Shown: in pieces, positions 19,384 through 28,831 of the stretch
Layout: the number at the start of each line of letters is the position of its first letter
Position numbering within the stretch: position 1 is the stretch's first letter
DNA from: Pedobacter sp. D749
Lineage (GTDB): Bacteria; Bacteroidota; Bacteroidia; Sphingobacteriales; Sphingobacteriaceae
Direction of reading: 5' to 3'
DNA length: 64,000 nucleotides
NCBI RefSeq assembly: GCF_019317285.1
Contig: NZ_CP079218.1
Span: 2,542,001 to 2,606,000 of the forward strand
Translations under genes and position numbers: made by a program
Notes under the pieces: model-generated
Databases searched by the model: none
What the model saw: only the letters and a program-made list of their open reading frames with translations
What the model was told of the DNA's origin: nothing

Positions 19384-20475
19384 ATGAATAAAGATTATTA
19401 TGCATTAATTATGGCTGGCGGTGTGGGAAGTCGCTTTTGGCCAGTAAGTAGAACAGAATATCCAAAACAGTTTATCGATTTTTTCGGTGTTGGAAAAACC
19501 CTGATTCAAAGCACTTACGAAAGATTTCTAAACATCTGTCCTCCTGAAAATATATTTATCGTTACCAACGAAATTTATGCAGATTTAATTAAAGAGCAAT
19601 TACCTCAGTTATCAGATAACCAGATTTTGGCGGAACCTTTAATGAGAAATACAGCCCCCTGTGTTGCTTATGGAAGTTTAAAAATTGCTGAATTAAACCC
19701 GAATGCAACTATTGTGGTTGCTCCATCAGATCATACCATTGCGAATATTGATGGATTTGTAGCATCTATTGAGCAATCTCTAGAAGCTGCATCAAAAAAT
19801 GATTGTTTAATCACATTGGGTATTAAACCAAATCGCCCGGATACAGGTTATGGTTATATTCAGCACACTGATTATGTTCTCAATACTGATACCGATCTGC
19901 ATAAAGTTAAAACCTTTACCGAAAAGCCAAATTTAGAACTGGCAAAATCATTTTTGCAGAGCGGCGATTTCTTGTGGAATGCCGGAATCTTTATCTGGTC
20001 GGCTAAGGCGATATTAAATGCTTTCGAGAAACACCTCCCAGACATGTATGAAATATTTAATATTGGCAGGTCTGAATTAAATAAAGCTGGTGAAAAAGAA
20101 TTTATAAATAACGCTTATTTCCAATGTACCAATATTTCAATAGATTTCGGAATTATGGAAAAAGCAGAAAATGTTTATGTGCTTCCGTCTGATTTCGGCT
20201 GGTCTGATTTAGGAACCTGGGCCTCAATTTATGAAATGGCTGATAAAGATTATGTGGGTAATGCTGTTATTCCTTCAGATCAGGTTCTGATGTTCGATTC
20301 ATCGAACTGTATGGTGAATGTTCCAAAAGATAAACTGGTTATCCTACAAGGACTGCATGATTACATCGTGGTTGAAAACAACAATATGCTCATGATTTGC
20401 CCAAGAAACGAAGAGCAAAGGGTTAAAGAGTTTGTAGCAGAGGTAAAATCCAGATTTGGAACTAAATTCATTTAA
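19384..20475 (+). CDS. manC: mannose-1-phosphate guanylyltransferase
   Basis: Makes GDP-mannose from mannose 1-phosphate and GTP for surface polysaccharides. The 363 residues carry the nucleotidyltransferase signature LIMAGGVGSRFWPVSR, the sugar-binding FTEKP and LWNAGIFIWS blocks, and VVAPSDH. It lacks the phosphomannose isomerase domain found in bifunctional ManC proteins, so it is the short, single-function type. It is co-transcribed with kdsD and followed by a palindromic element. Confidence 0.95.
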   Translation: MNKDYYALIMAGGVGSRFWPVSRTEYPKQFIDFFGVGKTLIQSTYERFLNICPPENIFIVTNEIYADLIKEQLPQLSDNQILAEPLMRNTAPCVAYGSLKIAELNPNATIVVAPSDHTIANIDGFVASIEQSLEAASKNDCLITLGIKPNRPDTGYGYIQHTDYVLNTDTDLHKVKTFTEKPNLELAKSFLQSGDFLWNAGIFIWSAKAILNAFEKHLPDMYEIFNIGRSELNKAGEKEFINNAYFQCTNISIDFGIMEKAENVYVLPSDFGWSDLGTWASIYEMADKDYVGNAVIPSDQVLMFDSSNCMVNVPKDKLVILQGLHDYIVVENNNMLMICPRNEEQRVKEFVAEVKSRFGTKFI

Positions 20476-20480
20476 TAAAT

Positions 20481-20554
20481 AATAGGAGTTGTAAGATGGA
20501 TGGTGCTGAGCAGTTTCCGCATCATCCATCTTACATTTCCCATCTTATCCTATT
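20481..20554. repeat. nested palindromic element after manC (family 2)
   Basis: Outer arms AATAGGA (20481-20487) and TCCTATT (20548-20554); inner arms GTAAGATGGATG (20491-20502) and CATCCATCTTAC (20523-20534), both perfect. It can fold into a long hairpin in the manC 3' untranslated region. The rest of the 398-base gap up to the sigma gene shows nothing more that I recognise except the promoter. Confidence 0.75.
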
Positions 20555-20824
20555 GTAGATAGCTTCTGAAACAAGTTAATTGTTGTCCGGTTAAATCTAA
20601 ACCAATTTACAGAAACGCTACTATTAAGCTAAAAGCACCGTTTAATATCGCATTTGAAAAGGTAAGCCACCTGTTTTCCCATTTTAAAAATTCTTATCAA
20701 AATCCGGATGTCCGATTAAAACTATTCATTTATTGAAGTTTGAAAGACGTTTATAAATTGATAGTGATTTCGCGTAGCATCCTGTCTGTTAGGTTTTAAA
20801 ATTCACTATGGATATTAGAATTAT

Positions 20825-20855
20825 TGCTTCAAACGGTATTTATTGTTACTTTTGA
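20825..20855 (+). promoter_or_regulatory. Bacteroidota-type promoter of the ECF sigma gene
   Basis: TACTTTTG at about 20848-20855 matches TAnnTTTG exactly, and a TTG at about 20825-20827 stands 20 bases upstream, as expected for the -33 element. Transcription would start near 20861, about 20 bases before the ATG at 20880. The housekeeping sigma factor should read it. Confidence 0.65.
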
Positions 20856-20879
20856 ATATGAAAGCATTTATTTGTGAAT

Positions 20880-21455
20880 ATGAAAGCATTCGTTCCTGAA
20901 AGTGATGACGATCTTCTAAATGCTTTCCATTCAGGAAATAAAGAGGCCTTCGAAATCATTTACGACCGTTACTGGCTGCTGCTTATTCGCCATGCCAACC
21001 ACATGCTGAATGATGAAGAAGAAGCAAAAGATGTGGTCCAGGAAGTGTTCACCGCCCTGTGGTCAAGATCTGACAGCCTTCCCTCCTATCCCAATTTAGC
21101 AGCTTTCCTCTATGCAGTTACGCGTAACAGAATCTTAAACCGCCTGAAACATTTTAAGATAGAAGCTAAATATTTAGCACAGGTAGAGCATATTATTCAG
21201 CAGCCTTCGCAAATGCCTGACAGCAGAATGCGGGAACAGGACCTTAAACGTGTGATTGAAGAGGGATTAAACAGCCTGCCACCAAAAATGCGCGAAGTGT
21301 TTGAATTGAGCAGAAAACAGCATAAAACACATAAAGAAATTGCTGAACAATTAAATATCTCTGATAAAACTGTAAAAAAGCAAATAAATAATGCTTTGCG
21401 CATTCTTAAAAGTAAAATGGGTGATTCATTTAATATTTTCTTAACTTTTTTTTAA
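20880..21455 (+). CDS. ECF RNA polymerase sigma factor (FecI-like, Bacteroidota type)
   Basis: A 191-residue sigma factor with region 2 (AFEIIYDRYWLLLIRHAN, EAKDVVQEVFTALW) and region 4 (LPPKMREVFELSR, HKEIAEQLNISDKTVKKQINNALRIL). I take the ATG at 20880; a GTG two codons earlier also fits. The next genes are a FecR anti-sigma and an STN-containing SusC, the standard cell-surface signalling trio in which substrate binding outside releases the sigma factor. A 15-base direct repeat (GAATATGAAAGCATT) duplicates the start region about 20 bases upstream. Confidence 0.93.
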   Translation: MKAFVPESDDDLLNAFHSGNKEAFEIIYDRYWLLLIRHANHMLNDEEEAKDVVQEVFTALWSRSDSLPSYPNLAAFLYAVTRNRILNRLKHFKIEAKYLAQVEHIIQQPSQMPDSRMREQDLKRVIEEGLNSLPPKMREVFELSRKQHKTHKEIAEQLNISDKTVKKQINNALRILKSKMGDSFNIFLTFF

Positions 21456-21524
21456 TTCTGTCTACTACCAAGCCCTTCTTTAGTTGTTATCACTGTAATT
21501 AGCCACAGTAAGCGCAAATAAAGG

Positions 21525-22679
21525 ATGGAAAATCATCAGAATGACCACAATAATTTACTTAAAAAGTATCAACTGGGAATTTGCACGCCAGAAGAGAAGG
21601 AAATTATTGAATATTTATATGTTTTTTCGGCCAATTCTGCAAAAAAGGAAGGAAAATTTATTGAGGATGGTCCGCTTCGCAATGAGATCTGGAGAAGAGT
21701 GCTATCTGTTAATGGCATAAAAGATTTTGAGAAACAAAATACGGTAACATCTCCACAAATACGTAGACCTGCGCTGTGGAAAAAAATATCCATTGCGGCA
21801 GCATTATGTATTGCGGTTGGAACTGCAATTTTTTATGTAGTAAAAACGCAGCAGAAGCAACAACAGGTAGTTTATACCAAAGATATTGGACCCGGAAAAA
21901 ATAATGCTACACTTACACTCCCTGATGGAAAAGTCATCATACTTTCTGATGCCCATACTGGTGAGTTAGCAAAAGAACAAGGGGTAGTTATCCGCAAAAC
22001 CAGCAACGGAAAAATTGTGTACGAAGTAGTTGACCAGGGTACAGTCGGTAACAATCAAATCAATACCCTGTCTACTTTACGCGGACAAAATTATGAAGTG
22101 CGTTTGCCTGATGGAACCAAAGTGATCCTAAACGCGGCTTCTTCCATCAAATACCCTTCATCCTTCCTCGGGGCACTCAACCGTAAAGTAGAATTAACAG
22201 GGGAAGCATATTTTGAGGTAGCAAAAGATAGAGTCCATCCCTTTCTTGTATCCAGTAAAGGACAAACGGTGGAAGTATTGGGTACCCACTTTAATATTTC
22301 GGCCTATCCTGATGATCATCTTTCTAAAACTACACTCCTGGAAGGAAGCGTAAAAATCAACAACCAGTTACTAAAGCCCAATGAGCAGTTTATACGCTCG
22401 GCCACAACAGAACAAATTGTAGCTGTAAACACTGATGAGGCCGTTGCCTGGACACAGGGCTACTTTATGTTTAATGATGAACCCCTGGAAAATATCCTGT
22501 CAAGAATTTCCCGATGGTACAATGTGGAGATCATTTATAAAAACCAGGAGATTAAGAAAAAGAAGTTCCTGGGTAGTATAACCAAGTACGACCAGCTCTC
22601 TAAAACATTGAACCTTCTGGCCAAGACCAAAGATGTATCATTCGAAATTACCGGAAATAAGGTTTTCGTTGATCATTAA
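21525..22679 (+). CDS. FecR family anti-sigma factor with DUF4974
   Basis: A 384-residue single-pass inner-membrane protein. The N-terminal cytoplasmic part (about 1-85) would hold the sigma factor; one membrane helix follows (KISIAAALCIAVGTAIFYVV, about 87-106). The periplasmic FecR domain includes YEVRLPDGTKVILNAASSIKYP and GEAYFEVAKD; the C-terminal DUF4974 (ENILSRISRWYNVEIIYKN, about 315-380) has an STN-like fold. It should receive the signal from the STN domain of the SusC protein encoded next. Confidence 0.95.
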   Translation: MENHQNDHNNLLKKYQLGICTPEEKEIIEYLYVFSANSAKKEGKFIEDGPLRNEIWRRVLSVNGIKDFEKQNTVTSPQIRRPALWKKISIAAALCIAVGTAIFYVVKTQQKQQQVVYTKDIGPGKNNATLTLPDGKVIILSDAHTGELAKEQGVVIRKTSNGKIVYEVVDQGTVGNNQINTLSTLRGQNYEVRLPDGTKVILNAASSIKYPSSFLGALNRKVELTGEAYFEVAKDRVHPFLVSSKGQTVEVLGTHFNISAYPDDHLSKTTLLEGSVKINNQLLKPNEQFIRSATTEQIVAVNTDEAVAWTQGYFMFNDEPLENILSRISRWYNVEIIYKNQEIKKKKFLGSITKYDQLSKTLNLLAKTKDVSFEITGNKVFVDH

Positions 22680-22768
22680 AAGGCTTGCAATATCACCAAT
22701 CAACTAATCAATCAACCAAACCAACATGAATAACCGCCATCACGATCCTTAAGAAGGAACCGACGAAA

Positions 22769-22849
22769 AGGTTTTTTAGCATATTGATCTTTCAAAAACA
22801 AAGTAGCCAAGGATGGTGGAACATCCCTGGCCGTGTTTTGCTAAAACCT
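22769..22849 (+). promoter_or_regulatory. nested inverted-repeat leader before susC
   Basis: Outer arms AGGTTTTTTAGCA (22769-22781) and TGCTAAAACCT (22839-22849) pair with a two-T bulge; inside, CCAAGGATG (22807-22815) pairs with CATCCCTGG (22822-22830) except for one mismatch. The structure ends 44 bases before the susC start. It may be a processing or regulatory hairpin between the fecR and susC messages; the role is inferred. Confidence 0.4.
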
Positions 22850-22893
22850 CATCTTATCAGGTAATGAATCAATTCAATTTTAACAGATATCAA

Positions 22894-25800
22894 ATGTATA
22901 AAAATTATAATAAGATTTTATGCAAGCCTTTGTGCTGCTTTTATAAAATATTGTTTATCATGAAGTTAACAACTATCATACTCTTAACAACGTTGCTTCA
23001 GGTGAGCGCCACCGGATTCGCCCAAAAGGTTACTTTTGTGCAGAAAAACAGTACGCTCAAAGAAATTTTCGGAGCGATTAGAAAACAGACAGGTTACGAT
23101 GTCGTAGCCTCTTCAGATCAGCTTTTTCAAACGGTAAAAATAGATGCAGGATTCAGGAACGCTCCGCTGGAAAAAGTACTGGAAAAATGTCTGGAAAATC
23201 TCCCGTTCAGTTATGCGATAGACGAACATTCGGTGATTATCAGCAGGAAAGAAAAGTCTGTAGCCGAAAAAATTATCAGCTTATTCACCCCTAAAATAAC
23301 AGTAAGCGGGGTGGTGAAAGTAAAACAGGGACCGCTCGGGGGCGTATCCATAATGGTAGAACGTACACACAGGGTGAGCCGGACAAAAGATGATGGTAGT
23401 TTTTTGATCGAAGGGCTTGAAAAGGAAGATGTACTGATCGTGAGTTATATTGGCTATCAGCAGCAGAAAATACGTGTGGCAGATGTTGAAGGGGTAATTA
23501 ATATTGAACTGAAGCCCAGCACCAATGTCCTTGATGAAGTGCGGGTGCTGGCTTATGGACAAAAAACTTCCCAAAGAACAAATACCGGATCTACAGTCTC
23601 TATAGATGCAGCTGTATTGGAGAAAACACCCACTTCAGATCCTATTGCTGCATTACAGGGCAGGGCCGCAGGCCTGTTGATTACCAATAACAGTGGCTTG
23701 CCTGGCGCACAAGTTAGTGTGCAGATAAGGGGGATCAATACATTGAATCTTGATGGAAAAGCCAGAATGCCACTCTATATCGTAGATGGGGTACCTTTTA
23801 CTTCAAGTTCTATTGCTGGTTTAACCAATCTTGGTATATTGACTAATGGATCAAGTGAAAGTCCATTTAAAAGTATAGATCCCAGTTCAATTGCAAATAT
23901 CGAGGTCCTTAAAGATGCGGATGCGACGGCGATCTACGGCGCGCGCGGAGCCAATGGAGTGATCCTGATTACGACAAAAAGAGGTAAAGCGGGCCAGATA
24001 CAAATCGGGGCCGATGTTTACGCTTCTATTGCTAAAATTCCACATTACATTGATATGCTGAATACGGAACAATATCTTGACATGCGCAGACAGGCTGCAA
24101 TCAATGATGGGATAGAAATCACCGAAGATGCATTCCCTGATTTAACCAAGTGGAGCCAAACGAAATATACCAATTGGCAAAAGGAGTTTTTTGATAAAAC
24201 GGCGTTGACGCAAAATGCAGAGCTGAATATCACTGGTGGAAGTAATCAGACCCGTTTTTTGCTGGGAGGAGGATATAGAAATGAGAAAACGGTATACAAT
24301 ACGAAGGATGGACTAAAAAGTGGAAATATAAGGTTCAATGCCGATCACAATTCGAAAAATAATAAATTGAATCTTGCCTTGACCCTCAGCTATTCAGGTG
24401 ATAGGAACACGGCTATCGCCCTCGATCCTGTTGCTTTTTACGCTCTGCCACCCAATTACTCCTTATATAATGAGGATGGCTCTTTAAACTGGGGAGTGCC
24501 TAATCCGATTGCCACTTCATTAAGCAAGATGGAAAGCAAATCTAAAAGTGCCATCACCAATTTTGTGGGAAGTTACAAAGTATTGCCTGACCTGACGCTG
24601 AAAGCCAGTGTAGGTTATACTGATTTACGGATCAGGCAAATGATGTTAACGCCTATCGCCGCACAAGACCCTAAATCATCTGATCCTCAAGGCTACACCT
24701 ATTACGCAAATAACAGAAACAACTCATTCACCTTTGAGCCCCAGGCAGATTATGTGCTTCACCGTGGAAACAGCACTTTCCGCGCCTTACTTGGCGGTAC
24801 CTATATTGATAACAGATCTTCAAATTATGCCTTAAATGCTTATGGCTTTACGGATGATACTTTGTTAGGCAATGTCTCAGCAGCACAAAGGTCTGATACC
24901 ACGCAACTTGGAAGTCAGTATCGCTTTCTTTCAGCCTTTACCCGTATAGGCTATGAATATCAGAATGAATTGTTCGTGAATGCAACATTAAGACGTGATG
25001 GTTCCTCTCGTTTCGCACCCGGTAAACAGTTCGGTGATTTCTGGTCGCTCGGTGCAGCCTGGATTTTTACAGAACGCCAATGGATGAAATCGGCAATGCC
25101 CTTCTTAAGCATGGGTAAACTGAGGGCAAGTTACGGATTGAGCGGTAATGACAATATTGGTGATTACAGTTATTTCGTGAACTACGAAAAAACCTTCAAC
25201 AAATATCAGGGAACCGGACTTTATCCTAAAAACCTTTTTAACAGTGATTATCAATGGGAAGAAAATAAAAAATTCGAAGCCGCAATAGAACTTGGTTTCC
25301 TGAACGATGCAGTGATGCTTACCGTAAACTATTACCGGAACCGTTCAGGTAACCAGCTGGTAGCGTATCCTTTGGCTTCACAGGTTGGAGTGGGCGAAGT
25401 AAATCAGAATATGGATGCAAAGATCCAGAATAGCGGATGGGAATTTATGTTGAACACTTCGCAGATTAAACACAAAGATTTTAGCTGGACCTCAAGCTTT
25501 AATTTAAGCGTTGGAAGAAATAAATTGCTATCGTTCCCTGACCTGGAAAATTCCTCATATAAGGATCTATATGCCATCGGCAAATCCTTATCATTGTTCT
25601 GGGGATTCGACTTTCAGAAAATAGATCCTCAAACCGGTAAACCTGTGTACAGGGATGTGGATGGAAATGGCATTATAGAATATCCGAATGATAATGTTCC
25701 GTTAAGTAACCTTTTGCCAACATTTTACGGAGGTTTTACTAATAATTTCTCTTATAAGCGATTTGACCTGGATATTTTCCTAAGCTTTAAAAAGAGCGGA

Positions 25801-26172
25801 CGAAATAGTCTCCTGAATTTGAGCCCAGGTGCTTCTTTGAGTAACCAACCTGTAGAAGTACTCGACAGATGGCAAAGCTCGGAAAATCCGGGTAGCCGCA
25901 TCGCTTATACTACAGATGGTGCCCTGATATACACGTATAATTCAAGTTTGGCCACTGCCTTTAATAATTCTTACATCAGGCTTTCGAATGTTTCACTTGG
26001 ATATAACTTCTCAGAAAAACAAGCTGGGAAATTGGGGATGAAAAATTTGCGTGTGTACGCGATGGGTAATAATGTGTTTACGCTGACCAACTATCCTGGC
26101 TTTGATCCTGAAACAGGTATCAGTATGCCTACCCTGCGGTCGTTTACTTTTGGTCTGAAAACAACTTTTTAA
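22894..26172 (+). CDS. SusC/RagA-type TonB-linked outer-membrane transporter with STN signalling domain
   Basis: A 1092-residue outer-membrane barrel that takes up large ligands with SusD. I use the ATG at 22894 (MYKNYNKIL); it gives the long N-terminus with internal hydrophobic signal (ILLTTLLQVSATGFAQ) usual in this family, while the longer frame starts inside a leader hairpin. Domains: STN (about 45-115, KEIFGAIRKQTGYDVVASSD), carboxypeptidase-like beta sandwich (about 125-200), plug with LQGRAAGLLITNNSGLPG and DADATAIYGARGANGV, then the barrel. The STN domain plus upstream fecR and sigma gene make it a signal transducer as well as a transporter. The neighbours (thioredoxin-like, M16 peptidase) suggest a peptide or protein ligand rather than a glycan. 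Confidence 0.95.
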   Translation: MYKNYNKILCKPLCCFYKILFIMKLTTIILLTTLLQVSATGFAQKVTFVQKNSTLKEIFGAIRKQTGYDVVASSDQLFQTVKIDAGFRNAPLEKVLEKCLENLPFSYAIDEHSVIISRKEKSVAEKIISLFTPKITVSGVVKVKQGPLGGVSIMVERTHRVSRTKDDGSFLIEGLEKEDVLIVSYIGYQQQKIRVADVEGVINIELKPSTNVLDEVRVLAYGQKTSQRTNTGSTVSIDAAVLEKTPTSDPIAALQGRAAGLLITNNSGLPGAQVSVQIRGINTLNLDGKARMPLYIVDGVPFTSSSIAGLTNLGILTNGSSESPFKSIDPSSIANIEVLKDADATAIYGARGANGVILITTKRGKAGQIQIGADVYASIAKIPHYIDMLNTEQYLDMRRQAAINDGIEITEDAFPDLTKWSQTKYTNWQKEFFDKTALTQNAELNITGGSNQTRFLLGGGYRNEKTVYNTKDGLKSGNIRFNADHNSKNNKLNLALTLSYSGDRNTAIALDPVAFYALPPNYSLYNEDGSLNWGVPNPIATSLSKMESKSKSAITNFVGSYKVLPDLTLKASVGYTDLRIRQMMLTPIAAQDPKSSDPQGYTYYANNRNNSFTFEPQADYVLHRGNSTFRALLGGTYIDNRSSNYALNAYGFTDDTLLGNVSAAQRSDTTQLGSQYRFLSAFTRIGYEYQNELFVNATLRRDGSSRFAPGKQFGDFWSLGAAWIFTERQWMKSAMPFLSMGKLRASYGLSGNDNIGDYSYFVNYEKTFNKYQGTGLYPKNLFNSDYQWEENKKFEAAIELGFLNDAVMLTVNYYRNRSGNQLVAYPLASQVGVGEVNQNMDAKIQNSGWEFMLNTSQIKHKDFSWTSSFNLSVGRNKLLSFPDLENSSYKDLYAIGKSLSLFWGFDFQKIDPQTGKPVYRDVDGNGIIEYPNDNVPLSNLLPTFYGGFTNNFSYKRFDLDIFLSFKKSGRNSLLNLSPGASLSNQPVEVLDRWQSSENPGSRIAYTTDGALIYTYNSSLATAFNNSYIRLSNVSLGYNFSEKQAGKLGMKNLRVYAMGNNVFTLTNYPGFDPETGISMPTLRSFTFGLKTTF

Positions 26173-26181
26173 AATTATACA

Positions 26182-27561
26182 ATGAAAAATTTGATATACC
26201 GCATAGCTTTCCTGCTGATGCTGACTGTTGTTAGCACATCGTGTAAAAAAATATTAGAAGTAAAACCTGAGTTCATCAGAACTACCGAACAAGTATATGC
26301 CAATGATAAATCTGCAGACAGTGTAGTGGTTGGTATGTATGCTCAATGGGCAAGTAACAGTGGTTTATTTGATATCCCTGTGGCCGGAGGGCTTTCTTCT
26401 GATGAATTGAAGCCAGGATCATCATTAGACGACGACTTCCTGAATATGTACCATAACCGGCTAGACCCTGTCAACTCCTCTACCAAAACCTATTGGTCAG
26501 ATTATTACAGTGTAATCTATACCGCAAATTCGATTATAGAAGGTGTTGCAACTTCGAAAGGCATGACTACTTCAGGGAAACAAAAAGCTACCGGTGAGGC
26601 ATTATTTATGCGTGCTTTTTGTTATTTCTATCTCGTCAATTTTTTTGGCGATGTGCCATTGGTAACCAGCACAGCTTATAAAGAAACTAAGAATTTTCCC
26701 CGTACACCAGTCGCTAAAGTATACGCACAAATACTGGAAGACCTGCTAAAAGCCGAGAGTTATCTTGGTGATCAATATCCTACCGCTGGTCGTGTAAGGG
26801 CAAATAAATGGGTGGTTAAAGCATTGCTGTCGAGAGTATATTTATATACCGATGACTGGAAGAATGCCAGTCTTAAAGCTTCCGAAATTATCGAAAATCG
26901 TAATCAGTATAGCCTTGGTGTGATGGAAGGAACCAGCGCAGATGATGCGGAGATGGATATTTTTCACAGCGATAATAAAGAATCTATCTTTCAAATGTGG
27001 AATGAAATTGGGTATGGTATAGGGGGGCAAACCCTGGGTGATGGTGCTTATGTCGCCGTTGCGGATGAAGGTAGCAATAGTCTTATCGATGCTTTTGAAG
27101 ACGGCGATAAACGCAGATGGAATTATATTAATGAAGAAACCGGCGGTTACAGGATCTACAAATATAGATTAGACGTTGAAAATCCAGCATACAAGGAATA
27201 TACTGTAGTTTTCAGGCTTGCGGAGCAATATCTGATTCGTGCAGAAGCCTTAGCTAAACTTGGCCAAACTGATGCTGCCGTTCAGGATGTGAATACTATC
27301 CGTAACCGTGCGGGGCTTGAAAATCTGGATGATGGACAAACCGAAAGCTCGATTCTTGATGCTGTAGAACAGGAAAGAAGAGTGGAGTTGTGTTTTGAAT
27401 GGAGCGATCGCTGGTTTAACCTGCGCAGACTTGGACACCTTGACCAGGTAATGTCAGAAAATAAACCCACCTACTGGAAGTCTACCGCTGCCCTATACCC
27501 GGTACCAAGGGTAGAAATACAAAATAATCCAAAATTGACACAAAACCCAGGTTACAACTAA
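26182..27561 (+). CDS. SusD/RagB family surface lipoprotein
   Basis: The ligand-capturing lid of the adjacent SusC transporter, 459 residues. The lipobox cysteine is C21 (STSCKK). The helical TPR-like SusD core is recognisable in ALFMRAFCYFYLVNFFGDVP near residue 145, WVVKALLSRVYLYTDDW and the C-terminal DAVEQERRVELCFEWSDRW / NLRRLG. It is co-transcribed with susC (9-base gap) and with the thioredoxin-like gene (10-base gap). The ligand is unknown; no glycosidase, lyase or sulfatase gene is nearby. Confidence 0.96.
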   Translation: MKNLIYRIAFLLMLTVVSTSCKKILEVKPEFIRTTEQVYANDKSADSVVVGMYAQWASNSGLFDIPVAGGLSSDELKPGSSLDDDFLNMYHNRLDPVNSSTKTYWSDYYSVIYTANSIIEGVATSKGMTTSGKQKATGEALFMRAFCYFYLVNFFGDVPLVTSTAYKETKNFPRTPVAKVYAQILEDLLKAESYLGDQYPTAGRVRANKWVVKALLSRVYLYTDDWKNASLKASEIIENRNQYSLGVMEGTSADDAEMDIFHSDNKESIFQMWNEIGYGIGGQTLGDGAYVAVADEGSNSLIDAFEDGDKRRWNYINEETGGYRIYKYRLDVENPAYKEYTVVFRLAEQYLIRAEALAKLGQTDAAVQDVNTIRNRAGLENLDDGQTESSILDAVEQERRVELCFEWSDRWFNLRRLGHLDQVMSENKPTYWKSTAALYPVPRVEIQNNPKLTQNPGYN

Positions 27562-27571
27562 ATCTATAAGA

Positions 27572-28756
27572 ATGAACACATATTATCACAGATCGATCCA
27601 ATTTATACTTTTTCTGTTGCTGATTACAGGCAGCACTGTGTCTTTTGCGCAAAAGAAAGCTCCGAATTACACATTAAAGGGAAAAATAACAGGCATGAAA
27701 CCCACTGATAAAGTGACTGTATACCTTGAACGTTATATAGGCGATGACATGCAACAGGATTCTGTCCTGGTAAAAAACGGAACCTTCAGTTTCCGCGGGA
27801 ACGTAAAGGATCCGGTATGGTCAGTCCTTTCTTATTCCCTAACCTCTAAAGGAAAGAATCAGAAAGACGAAGCTGTGCGCCCGTCCTTTCAATTGTTTAT
27901 TGAGAAAGGGGTTTTGAACATCTCTTTTCCCTTGGGAAACATTACACAACCCATATTTTCAGGTTCTCCATTGAATATAGAAAAGGTAGCTTATGAAAAT
28001 AAAACAGCGGCACTTACAGAGGCTTTGAGTGATGCGAGGTCTGCTTATTTCAACATTGAGGACCTGATGAGTGACAGCACACAAAATAAGGAAAAGCTCA
28101 GACAGCAGATGAAGACAATAGAAAAGGCATCAGATTCGCTGGATCAGATAAAAATCACAACAGACAGTTCATATATAGCCCGTCATCCCTCCAATTATTT
28201 CAGTCTTTACCTTTTATCAGAGTCTTTCAGGCACGGAATGCCTTTTGAAAAAACCATGGACTTGTTTAAACAAATTATGGCCCCTTTGAAACTGACTGCA
28301 GTTGGAAAAAAACTGACTGCAGACCTTAAACTTGCACAAAAAGTAAGTGTTGGGATGGTGGCACCAGAATTTTCCCTACCTGATTCTACCGGAAAGTTAG
28401 TCAGCTTATCTTCCTACAAGGGAAAATATGTGCTTGTCGATTTCTGGGCCAGCTGGTGTGTGCCTTGCAGGCAGGAAAATCCTAATGTAGTTGCGGCCTA
28501 TCAAAAATTTGCTGCACACAATTTTAACGTACTGGGCATCTCTTCAGATTTTGATAAAGGCTCCTGGATGACCGCCTTGCGTGAGGATAAATTATCCTGG
28601 CCAAATCTACAGGATGTTGGCTCCAAAGTCGGTAAACTGTTTGATGTGACTATGATCCCGTCGAATTTCCTGATTGACCCGAACGGCAAGATTATCGCAA
28701 AAAACCTAAGGGGAGCAGCACTGGAGCATAAACTGGCAGAAGTGCTTCCCCACTAA
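27572..28756 (+). CDS. periplasmic TlpA-like thiol-disulfide oxidoreductase with DUF4369
   Basis: A 394-residue exported protein (signal peptide ending SFAQ, about residue 26). DUF4369 covers about 33-130 (YTLKGKITGMKPTDKVTVYLE); a helical linker follows; the C-terminal AhpC/TSA-thioredoxin domain (about 258-394) has the active site WCVPC with Cys296 and Cys299. Such proteins reduce or exchange disulfides in the periplasm. Within this operon it could open disulfide-bonded ligands before the M16 peptidase cuts them, which is inference. Confidence 0.93.
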   Translation: MNTYYHRSIQFILFLLLITGSTVSFAQKKAPNYTLKGKITGMKPTDKVTVYLERYIGDDMQQDSVLVKNGTFSFRGNVKDPVWSVLSYSLTSKGKNQKDEAVRPSFQLFIEKGVLNISFPLGNITQPIFSGSPLNIEKVAYENKTAALTEALSDARSAYFNIEDLMSDSTQNKEKLRQQMKTIEKASDSLDQIKITTDSSYIARHPSNYFSLYLLSESFRHGMPFEKTMDLFKQIMAPLKLTAVGKKLTADLKLAQKVSVGMVAPEFSLPDSTGKLVSLSSYKGKYVLVDFWASWCVPCRQENPNVVAAYQKFAAHNFNVLGISSDFDKGSWMTALREDKLSWPNLQDVGSKVGKLFDVTMIPSNFLIDPNGKIIAKNLRGAALEHKLAEVLPH

Positions 28757-28831
28757 ATCAGGCAGATCACAGCTCACAGCACAGCGCAGTATAGCTGATG
28801 AAAAACCAGCATTATAAATTTTATTACCCAT

